36,650 nucleotides of DNA from Nitrospirota bacterium (GTDB lineage: Bacteria > JACPQY01), in NCBI GenBank assembly GCA_016180645.1, contig JACPAV010000041.1:1-36650 (forward strand), read 5' to 3'. Positions 1 through 7,000 of the stretch are shown piece after piece (the stretch's first letter is position 1; each line of letters starts with the position of its first letter). The position numbers were made by a program, and so were the translations under genes. Below the pieces are notes generated by a model. It saw only the letters and a list, made by a program, of their open reading frames with translations, searched no databases and was not told where the DNA came from.

Positions 1-97
1 GCCCATCCCCTCAGAATACGCACTAGCCCCTCGCCAAGCAAGGAATCCAGCTGTGATATACTCACCTTCACGCCGGATTCAGGTTAAGGCTCGGCTA

Positions 98-154
98 CAC
101 GTATGAAAATATACGTGATATGAATACGGCATTACATTTTCGACATAGTATACT
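98..154 (+). promoter_or_regulatory. Upstream dyad and TATACT -10-like hexamer before the QueD-like gene
   Basis: A perfect 7-bp inverted repeat, CACGTAT and ATACGTG with a 6-nt spacer (98-117), lies in an AT-rich stretch about 80 bp before the first gene. A TATACT hexamer at 149-154 could be a -10 box, but I see no good -35 at 16-18 bp. The dyad looks like a possible operator; its regulator is unknown. Confidence 0.3.
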
Positions 155-192
155 AATTATTGGCTTGACGGGTTGTTGTTCATCCCCGAAAC

Positions 193-702
193 GTGGAGAA
201 TGGCAGCGTGGAGAATTTTCACGTCAGGATCGAACGTGGGCAGGCTCATTTCTGTTCGGGCCATTTTCTGATCTTTCCGAACGGTAGGTCCGAACCGATT
301 CATGGCCACAACTACCGTGTTGAGGTGGAGGTGGCCGGCAAGCCCGGGCCCGGCGGATTGGTAGTCGATTTCCTCAAACTCATGCCGATCGTGCAGGCGG
401 TTTGTCGAACTCTGGACAATCGGACGATTCTGCCCACCCGGAATCGACGTTTGAAGGTCCGGCGAGGCACCGGACGGATCGAGGCCACGATCGGACGCAA
501 ACGATACGAGTTGCCGGCATCGGATGTCGTTCTCTTGCCTCTGGAAAATTCCAGCTGCGAGCTCCTGGCCCAACACGTCGGTCGCGAGATCATCAAGCGC
601 CTTCGGAGCGCCGTCGGCGTCCGGCGGCTGCACAGCCTCCGAGTATCGATCGAGGAGGCCCCCGGGGAGGTGGCCTCGTTCACCGGGAGATTTGCCGGAT
701 GA
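193..702 (+). CDS. 6-pyruvoyl-tetrahydropterin synthase/QueD-fold protein, catalytic residues altered
   Basis: This 169-residue protein resembles the PTPS/QueD family, which builds pterin or 6-carboxytetrahydropterin (queuosine pathway) on a zinc site. Visible landmarks are a histidine at about residue 24 (SGHF), the HGHNY zinc motif at 37-41, VVDF at 57-60, and a late PLENSS segment near 116-121. Two catalytic positions differ from the classical enzyme. The cysteine normally just before HGH is absent (SEPIHGH, with Glu34 kept, as in Glu-using PTPS variants). The LDH triad motif reads LDN at 74-76. The start is GTG at 193; no ATG fits the conserved N-terminus. Its stop overlaps the next start (ATGA), so it is co-translated with the ParB-like gene. 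The role may therefore not be queuosine synthesis. The fold call is fairly secure and the reaction is not. Confidence 0.7.
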   Translation: MENGSVENFHVRIERGQAHFCSGHFLIFPNGRSEPIHGHNYRVEVEVAGKPGPGGLVVDFLKLMPIVQAVCRTLDNRTILPTRNRRLKVRRGTGRIEATIGRKRYELPASDVVLLPLENSSCELLAQHVGREIIKRLRSAVGVRRLHSLRVSIEEAPGEVASFTGRFAG

Positions 703-1592
703 CCGTGGAAACGGCCCCTGGCGTCGCGGCCTCCGTTGCGCGGCTGGAGGCGGACGGCGTCCGCGTCCTGTCGGCCTTCCAGGAGCCGTACAAGAACCGG
801 ATCCAATTTCTTGTGAGCCTGCCCATCGAGAAAGTCGTTCCCGCGCCGTTTCAGCGGGACATCTCGAAGCCGCACGTGGACAAGCTCAAGACAGTCATCA
901 AGAAGGTGGGCCGATACCTTGACCCGATCCTGATCGTGCGCGCGGATGACGGCGGATATTGGACGCCCAACGGGGTGCACCGATGGGAGGCGATGAAATC
1001 GCTCGGAGCCCGGACGATCACCGGCATCCTGGTGGAAGGGGAGGAGATCTCCGAGTTCATTCTCGCCCTCAACACGGAGAAGACGCCGAACGTCCGCGAC
1101 AAGGCGCTGGAGGTCATCCGGATGTACCGACGGATGTTGGAGAAGACTCCGCGCCGCAAAGAGAGCGAATTGGAGGACCGTTTCGAGGCGGCCTTTCTCA
1201 TCACGTTGGGGCTGGTGTACGAACAAAAGCCCCGGTTCAGCGGATCCACCTATGCCCCCATTCTGAGAAAGGTGGACGCGTTTAGGGACAAGGGCTTGGA
1301 ATCCGCCATGGGCGATCGAGAACAAATGCGGGACGAATTGGTGAGCGTGGATGCTCAGGTACAAGACATCGTCAAGAAGCTTCAATCTCGGGGATTCAAG
1401 TTTCCATACCTCAAAACGTTCGTTCTTTCGAAGTGCAATCCTTTCCACGGCAAGAGGAAACTGAAGGAGGAGTTCTTCCAGGTGATGGCCGCGCTCAGAA
1501 GGAACCTCGGTTCCTTTGACCCCGGATCGGTGCGTCGGGATCAGATTCTGGCGATGGCCGGAATCACCGCGGGAGCCGGGAGCACCGAATAA
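699..1592 (+). CDS. ParB-like (ParB/Srx N-terminal domain) protein
   Basis: The 297-residue product has a ParB/Srx-type domain at about 41-112. It starts LPIEKVVPAPFQR, contains the GxHR box (NGVHRWEA, 91-98) and continues into a helical stretch (FILALNTEKTPNVRDKA) typical of ParB-like proteins. In ParB this domain binds CTP; in stand-alone relatives it is found in nucleases, kinases and modification proteins. The remaining ~180 residues are helical and charged, with no recognised domain and no clear ParB HTH. The ATG at 699 overlaps the QueD-like stop by 4 bp, so the two are translationally coupled. A longer in-frame reading back to 402 only covers the QueD-like gene in another frame. No ParA partner is nearby, so chromosome partitioning is unlikely; the role is unknown. 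Confidence 0.72.
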   Translation: MTVETAPGVAASVARLEADGVRVLSAFQEPYKNRIQFLVSLPIEKVVPAPFQRDISKPHVDKLKTVIKKVGRYLDPILIVRADDGGYWTPNGVHRWEAMKSLGARTITGILVEGEEISEFILALNTEKTPNVRDKALEVIRMYRRMLEKTPRRKESELEDRFEAAFLITLGLVYEQKPRFSGSTYAPILRKVDAFRDKGLESAMGDREQMRDELVSVDAQVQDIVKKLQSRGFKFPYLKTFVLSKCNPFHGKRKLKEEFFQVMAALRRNLGSFDPGSVRRDQILAMAGITAGAGSTE

Positions 1593-1633
1593 AAACCTAT
1601 CTCCGTAGTCGTCGGAATCGCCCCTCCTCCCAG

Positions 1634-1657
1634 CCCTCTCCCGCTCGAGGGAGAGGG
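1634..1657. terminator. Perfect 9-bp hairpin after the ParB-like gene
   Basis: CCCTCTCCC and GGGAGAGGG pair with a 6-nt loop, 42 bp after the ParB-like stop. There is no T-run, so it may be an intergenic repeat or RNA-stabilising hairpin as much as a terminator. A further 7-bp hairpin (GCGGCCA/TGGCCGC) is at 1719-1735. Confidence 0.4.
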
Positions 1658-1754
1658 TGTCCGACGGAACGTCGCCTCGGATTGCTGGAAGCTCCTACAC
1701 CCTCACTCGTCTCGTTATGCGGCCATCGTGGCCGCGACCAGTGGAAACGGGTAC

Positions 1755-1773
1755 GGGTCTGATCCTCAGACCC
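1755..1773. terminator. 8-bp hairpin overlapping the 3' end of the 175-aa gene
   Basis: GGGTCTGA and TCAGACCC form a perfect stem with a 3-nt loop. The stem overlaps the stop codon (1766-1768, minus strand) of the minus-strand gene, so it can serve as its 3' hairpin. No T-tract follows. Confidence 0.35.
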
Positions 1774-2293
1774 GCCAACCCGGCTGGGCGGGGGCTTTGG
1801 AAGTTACATTGGACCGTAATTGCCTGAGCCAATCGTTGGATACCGGCTTGAACACCTGAAGAAAGAAGTCGAGCTTACTTGTGAGCTGCTTGGAGAATTT
1901 CTCGCAGTGGGCTTTCGCGATCCCCATGACTTTCTCCCATGAAGGGCCGAACAGGCCGATGACCTCCTTGTCGAAATAGGAGGCGGGAACGGGCTTGCCG
2001 CCGAAGACGAACATCCGGCCCTTGTCCGAGGCCTGGAAGGGGACCTTCTCGTCGGCGATACCCTCGGCGAGGAGTTTGGGGACATCCGGGGCGGGGATTT
2101 CGCCGGGCACGTCCGCTTCCAAATCCTTCCAAAGGGGCGCGTTCTTGATGATGGCCCCGTTCTTGAAGAGGGCAAAGTTCAAGGCGCGGTTGGCTGCCCA
2201 GCTCTTGGCGTCCGTGTCGGGCATGCCCAGCTTCAATGCCCGGGCGTACTGGAGCACGGCCATGATGTGAAAGGTACTCAGCTGCTCAGGCAT
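1766..2293 (-). CDS. Hypothetical protein, 175 aa
   Basis: I do not recognise this protein. It is soluble, with no signal peptide or membrane segment. The N-terminal half is helical (LSTFHIMAVLQYARALKLG), and the middle carries KNGAIIKNAP and a lysine/glycine-rich GRMFVFGGKPVP segment. Codon use looks genuine and the reading frame is intact. The start at 2293 is inside a 47-bp sequence that is repeated with one mismatch at 2367-2413, so the first ~16 codons exist twice. That fits a local duplication or a remnant second copy upstream. It stands alone between the ParB-like gene and the AAA+ gene. Confidence 0.55.
   Translation of the reverse strand: MPEQLSTFHIMAVLQYARALKLGMPDTDAKSWAANRALNFALFKNGAIIKNAPLWKDLEADVPGEIPAPDVPKLLAEGIADEKVPFQASDKGRMFVFGGKPVPASYFDKEVIGLFGPSWEKVMGIAKAHCEKFSKQLTSKLDFFLQVFKPVSNDWLRQLRSNVTSKAPAQPGWRV
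2246..2292. repeat. 47-bp direct repeat, copy 1 (inside gene start)
   Basis: Positions 2246-2292 and 2367-2413 match at 46 of 47 bases. Copy 1 encodes the first residues of the minus-strand 175-aa protein; copy 2 lies in the upstream non-coding region. Confidence 0.85.
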
Positions 2294-2366
2294 GGGTTAT
2301 CCGATTTCCAGCTGGCGAATACGCCATCCTGGCTTTCACTCTCCAGTACTGCACCGTCCTAGCGCG

Positions 2367-2413
2367 GTACTGGAGCACGGTCATGATGTGAAAGGTACTC
2401 AGCTGCTCAGGCA
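2367..2413. repeat. 47-bp direct repeat, copy 2 (upstream)
   Basis: This is the second copy of the gene-start sequence. It begins with GTACTGGAG, which is also the inverted complement of CTCCAGTAC at 2341-2349 (9-bp stem, 17-nt loop). Outer segments CTTTCAC and GTGAAAG extend the dyad. The copy is not followed by an open frame, so it looks like a duplicated fragment. Confidence 0.8.
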
Positions 2414-2508
2414 CCTCGGTATACTAGTAGGCGGGATCGTGATGTCAAGCCATGAGAAAATGCCCCTAATCCGTAAACAAGCCTTCCTTCGGGCTGGGGA
2501 TATTCCCC

Positions 2509-2563
2509 GTAGCGCCCGATTTTACATCGGGCGAAAAACGTCCGGCATGAAGCCGGACGCTAC
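2509..2563. repeat. GTAG...CTAC double-hairpin element, copy 1
   Basis: The order is GTAG, a perfect 8-bp hairpin (CGCCCGAT/ATCGGGCG, 5-nt loop), an A5 spacer, a second perfect 8-bp hairpin (CGTCCGGC/GCCGGACG, 5-nt loop), then CTAC. Total length is 55 bp. The same plan recurs at 9348, 27422 and 32238. Confidence 0.85.
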
Positions 2564-2764
2564 GAAGCCTTCCACCCGTTGCGTGCCCCCCCCCCGCGAG
2601 AGGGAAAGCGAGTTGTCTGCGGATTAAGGAAATGCCACCTGCCCGTTGCGAAGCCGCCGCAGGGGTGGGGTGTTTCCCCTGGGTATCTGGTGATTTCTGC
2701 TCATTTACTCAAGGAGTGACATCGGGTAATTAAGGGGCACAACAGGGGTTATTGTTGCAACGCG

Positions 2765-3976
2765 ATGGCTCAAAGAGGGGTTCAATTGAGTGAAATGCCG
2801 GAGGTGAGGGATGAACTGCTGGAACGCGGTCCCTCCGCCGCCGGAACCGTCGCCCGCGCCAGGGAAACCGTCGAAATTTCCAAGTTTCTGGAAGCGTGTC
2901 TGCCGGGACGGGCGATGGGAAAGGTCCGCGACGCGTTGCAAGTGTTCTGTTCCAGTCCGCTCCTCACGAATCTGCTCGTGACGGGAAATCCAGGCACGGG
3001 CAAAAGTCACCTCGCGGGCATCGTGGCCGCCGCCTTGCGGTGGGAGACGTTGCCCCCGCCGGAGCGGGGCGCCATTTCGGGGCGGCCGATCAGCATCGAG
3101 GTCCTGAGCGAGAAGTCGGTCGGTCGCATCGAACTGCCGGGGATTCAGGACACCCTGATCGAGAGCGAGCTGTTCGGCTACCGGAGAGGTGCGTTCACGG
3201 GCGCGCACCAGGACAAGGTGGGGCTGCTGTCCACGAGCTACGAAGTGATTCTCCTGGATGAGATTGGCGACGCGAGCCCCTCCATGCAGGCCAAGCTGCT
3301 TCGCCTCGCCCAGGATCACCGCTTCCGACCGATCGGCGCCTCTATGGACACGGAGTTTACGTATGAGGGCAAGCTCGTTTTTGCCACGAACAAAGATCTG
3401 AATCGGTTGGTTCGCGAAGGACGGTTCCGGGAAGATCTGCTGCACCGGCTGAGCCTGATCCACGTGCAACTGCCGGATCTTCGAGAAGACCCGGACTATC
3501 TCCGGTTTTCCATTGAGGTCATGCTGATGAAAATTGGCCGGGAGGCCTGCAACGGGAATGGCAACGGAAACGGCCGGGCGAACGGCAATGGGAAGAACCA
3601 TGGGAACGGCGGCAACGGTGCGGAGATCGTTCTTTCACCGGAGGATGAAGCCTGGGCGATGAAGTATTCCTGGCCGGGCAATTTCAGGGAGTTGGAGGGC
3701 GCGTTCCGGAGATGGATCGCGTTGGGACATGCGCCGGGCGGACTGCGGAAATCTGCGGAGGCATCCATGTTAACGCTCCCCGGGCCGATCGCGGAGGGCG
3801 CGTCCTTCGGGGATTTCCGCAAGGCGCTCTTCGGCCGGGTGGATGAGTTCCTGTACGACGAGATTCGCAGGATCGACGAGCAGACGTTCCACCGAATCTT
3901 TCCAGAATCGAGTCGACCCTCGGCTCTGCGTGTCGTCCGAAGGGGCCTTTCACGAAGCCGCGCGGAAGAAGAGTAA
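2765..3976 (+). CDS. Sigma-54-activator-like AAA+ ATPase without receiver or HTH
   Basis: The 403-residue product has the bacterial enhancer-binding AAA+ core: Walker A GNPGTGKS (74-81), the sigma-54 contact loop GAFTGA (142-147), Walker B LLDEIGD (163-169), sensor I FATNKDL (206-212), the arginine-finger segment FREDLLHRLS (221-230) and sensor II WPGNFREL (303-310). Such proteins use ATP to remodel RNA polymerase-sigma-54. It is unusual in having only ~70 residues before Walker A (no receiver, GAF or PAS domain), no clear C-terminal Fis-type HTH, and a Gly/Asn-rich repeat tract (about 263-285) inserted before the lid. The start is uncertain: ATG at 2765 lacks a good ribosome site, and ATG at 2795 is possible. 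It could act from solution or be an ATPase re-used elsewhere. Confidence 0.75.
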   Translation: MAQRGVQLSEMPEVRDELLERGPSAAGTVARARETVEISKFLEACLPGRAMGKVRDALQVFCSSPLLTNLLVTGNPGTGKSHLAGIVAAALRWETLPPPERGAISGRPISIEVLSEKSVGRIELPGIQDTLIESELFGYRRGAFTGAHQDKVGLLSTSYEVILLDEIGDASPSMQAKLLRLAQDHRFRPIGASMDTEFTYEGKLVFATNKDLNRLVREGRFREDLLHRLSLIHVQLPDLREDPDYLRFSIEVMLMKIGREACNGNGNGNGRANGNGKNHGNGGNGAEIVLSPEDEAWAMKYSWPGNFRELEGAFRRWIALGHAPGGLRKSAEASMLTLPGPIAEGASFGDFRKALFGRVDEFLYDEIRRIDEQTFHRIFPESSRPSALRVVRRGLSRSRAEEE

Positions 3977-3986
3977 ATTCGTCAAG

Positions 3987-4004
3987 CGCCGGTCCAGTCC
4001 GGCG
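3987..4004. terminator. Short hairpin between convergent genes
   Basis: CGCCGG and CCGGCG pair with a 6-nt loop in the 34-bp gap between the AAA+ gene stop and the stop of the first RCC1 gene. A bidirectional terminator is plausible from position; there is no T-run. Confidence 0.35.
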
Positions 4005-4010
4005 GATGCC

Positions 4011-7000
4011 TCACGGGGCATCCAGATTTTGGACCTGCACGGGCGTGGCGGCGTCGAATTCCGATCCGTCCCCAAGCTGACCGAACCGATTCGATCCCCA
4101 GCAGTAGATCTTCCCGTCGGCCATCATGGCGCAACTGTGATCGGACCCGGTCGTAACCGCCACGACGCCGGAGAGCGATGCGACGGGGACCGGTTCGAAG
4201 CGGCTCTCACTCGTCCCATCGCCCAGTTGCCCGCTCAGGTTCAGGCCGAAACAGCGGATGGTGCCGTCCGCGATCAGGACGCAAGTGTGATGGTCGCCCG
4301 TGGTGACCGCCACCCCTCCGGAGAGGGACGAGGCGGCGATGGGGATGCCGGGACTGGCGGACTCCCCGAAGCCGAGCTGGCCGTCCGCGCCGCGACCCCA
4401 GCATTTCACCGTACCGTCCGAGATCAGCGCGCAGGTGTGATACAGGCCGGCGGAAATGGAGACGGCGTTCGACAGGGATGTGACGTCGCTGGGCGAGCCC
4501 CGGTTCACCGTGGTCCCATCGCCGAGTTGGAAATTGTCGTTGAACCCCCAGCATTGCGCGCGGCCGTCCGAGAGCAAAGCGCAGGTGTGCCCGCTGCCCC
4601 CGGTGAGACCGGTGGCCCCGGTCAATCCCGATACCGTGACCGGCGTGGCGGCGTCCATCGTGGTGCCGTCGCCCAATTCCCCGGTGTAGTTTCGTCCCCA
4701 GCATTTGGCCGTGCCGTCCGCCAGGACCGCGCAGCTATGGTTCAGACCTCCGGCCACGGATACGGCGTTCGTGAGGGTGGAGACGGCAACGGGCGTCAAT
4801 CGATTGAAGCCGGTTCCGTCGCCCACCTGGCCGCTGTAGTTCGCCCCCCAGCACTTCACCGTGCCGTCGGCCATCGCCGCACAGGTGTGATAGATCCCTC
4901 CGGTCAGGCCCACGGCGTCCGACAGAAACGCCACGGACTCCGCAGTGGGTTTGCCGGACATCGAACCGTTCCCCAATTGTCCAAACTGATTTCGCCCCCA
5001 GCACTTGGCGGACCGGTCGGAGAGGAGGACGCAGGAGTGATACATCAGATGGCCGGCCAGGGACTCGCGGAGAGGACGCGGTTGGAGAGCGCCGGAGGAG
5101 GGGGTGGAGTCTTGCACGCGGCGGGCGAGAATTCCGATGGGACCGACCAGGTTCTCCACGGAGACAGGTCCGAGGCGGGTGAGCCGCGTCCCGTCTCCCA
5201 CCTGGCCGAACGAGGAATCTCCCCAACATTTCGTGACGCCGCCCGATACCAACGCGCAGGTATGCAATGAGCCGGCGGCAATCATGATCACGCGATCCAG
5301 GCCGGAGATGACTTCGGGCGAGGAGGCATGGGCCCCGGTGCCGTTTGCGAGCTGACCCTCCGCGCCGCGCCCCCAACAGGCCACGGTGCCGTTCGCGAGG
5401 AGGGCGCATGTATGATGCGTTCCTCCGGTGACAGACAGTGTGTTTGAGAGGAGGGAGACGGCCGCCGGGGCGAGCCGATTGACGGTGGTCCCATCCCCGA
5501 GCTGACGGTTGATGTTGAGTCCCCAGCATTTCGTGGATCCGTCGGCCAGGATGGTGCACGTGTGGGCGGCGCCGGCGGCGGCGGCCACGACGCCCACGAG
5601 GGAGGAAACGGCAACGGGCACAGGGCGGCTCACGGTGGTCCCGTCGCCGAGTTGCCCAAAGAGATTGGCGCCCCAGCACCGCATGATGCCGTCCGACAAC
5701 ACAGCGCAGGAGTGATCGCTCCCTGTGGCTACCGATACGGCGTTGGAGAGCGACGTGACGGCCACGGGAGTCAGGCTGCTCACCGTGGTGCCGTCACCGA
5801 GCTGGCCGTAAGTGTTGGCGCCCCAGCAGTGAACCGAACCTCCGGCGATGAGCGCGCAGGAATGGGCGGTGCCTCCGGAGACCCCCACGGCGTTGGAAAG
5901 ACCGGTCACTCTCTTTGGCGTCGGGCTGTCGGCGGTCGATCCATCTCCGAGTTGGCCGAAGAAGTTTGATCCCCAGCATCGGACCGACCCATCGGGCATG
6001 AGGGCGCAGGTATGGAGGAGCCCTTGCGAGAGAGAGACGATTCCGGAGAGCGAAGTGACCAGGACGGGCATGGGTTGGCTCGTGGCGGCTTCCGCGCCGA
6101 TCTGGCCACGGTCGTTTCTTCCCCAGCATTTGACGCGGCCGCCGGGAATAAGAGCGCAGGCATGGTCACCGGCGTGGGTGAAAACGGCCTCCGCGTGGGT
6201 TCCCCAGGTGCTGGCTGTTCTCCGAACGTCATTGAGATCGAAATTTCCGGCCTCGTCCATGGCCCGCACGATGTAGGAATAGCGGGCGCCGATGACGAGG
6301 GACTGGCCGCCGCAGTTGCCGCCCTGATCGCTGAAGGCCGTGGCTCCCGGGTCCGTCAAACAGGTGGGCGCGAACACGGAACAGCCGTCGGCCGTGGTGG
6401 ACCGGCAGATGGCGTAGCGGAGGTCACCTTGAGCCGTGAGGTTGTCTGTGGCGGGGCTCCAGGAGAGATCAATCTGGGTGGTGGATTCGGGCGCGATCGT
6501 GGATAGGCCCGCGAAGGCCGGAGGTGTGGGATCGGGGATGAGGCCGTCCGATACGGTGATCGGGCTCGTGTTTCCGGCTTTGTCCCGCGCGCGGACGTGG
6601 ACGAAATAGCGGGATCCCTCCGTCAGGAAGAGCGCCGTGCGGGTCAACGACGTAACGTTTCCGAGGCGCTGAAAGGTGAAGTCGATGCCCACACAGACCC
6701 CCGGGGAGCTCGAATTCGAAACGCAGGCCTCATAGGTGTCCAACCCGGATCCCGCATCGATGGAAGCGGGCCAATTGGCCTCGAGCGCGAACGAGGAGGA
6801 CTGGATGTCAATGTCGGGGCCCGTGCCGTCGTTGACCACGGGAAGCGTGGAGGGGGCTTGCGTGTCGGTCCTGGCGGTGGAGGCTGAGGCATACAGGGAG
6901 TGTTGACCGGCGCCGTCGTACACGATGAGTTGGTACTGGAGACAGGTGGAGGTGGCGGCGGAGCTGTCGACGTACGGGGACGTTCGTGGGTTCATGGCGA

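Larger units (their letters stand above)
2294..2764. other. Intergenic region between divergent genes
   Basis: This 471-bp stretch has no convincing gene. It contains the second copy of the 47-bp repeat, a 9-bp dyad (2341-2375), a GTATAC-centred AT-rich spot near 2419-2425, a GTAG...CTAC double-hairpin element (2509-2563), and a run of ten C residues (2586-2595). Both flanking genes must be transcribed from here, but I cannot assign promoters with confidence. Confidence 0.6.

Noticed and set aside
402-698. N-terminal extension of the ParB-like protein
   Set aside because: It overlaps the QueD-like gene in another frame, and its sequence is low-quality; the ATG at 699 with ATGA overlap fits the domain start.
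193-1592. A ParABS chromosome-partition locus
   Set aside because: No ParA gene or parS-like sites (TGTTTCACGTGAAACA) are seen nearby, and the ParB HTH is not evident.
2586-2595. Run of ten C residues as a phase-variation tract
   Set aside because: It is intergenic and not in a reading frame or at a recognisable promoter spacing; it may be an assembly weak point.
3843-5270. Long plus-strand open frame (475 aa), and similar ones up to ~13000
   Set aside because: They are antisense shadows of the RCC1 genes; their repetitive Gly/Arg/Ala composition mirrors the repeat DNA and they lack ribosome sites.
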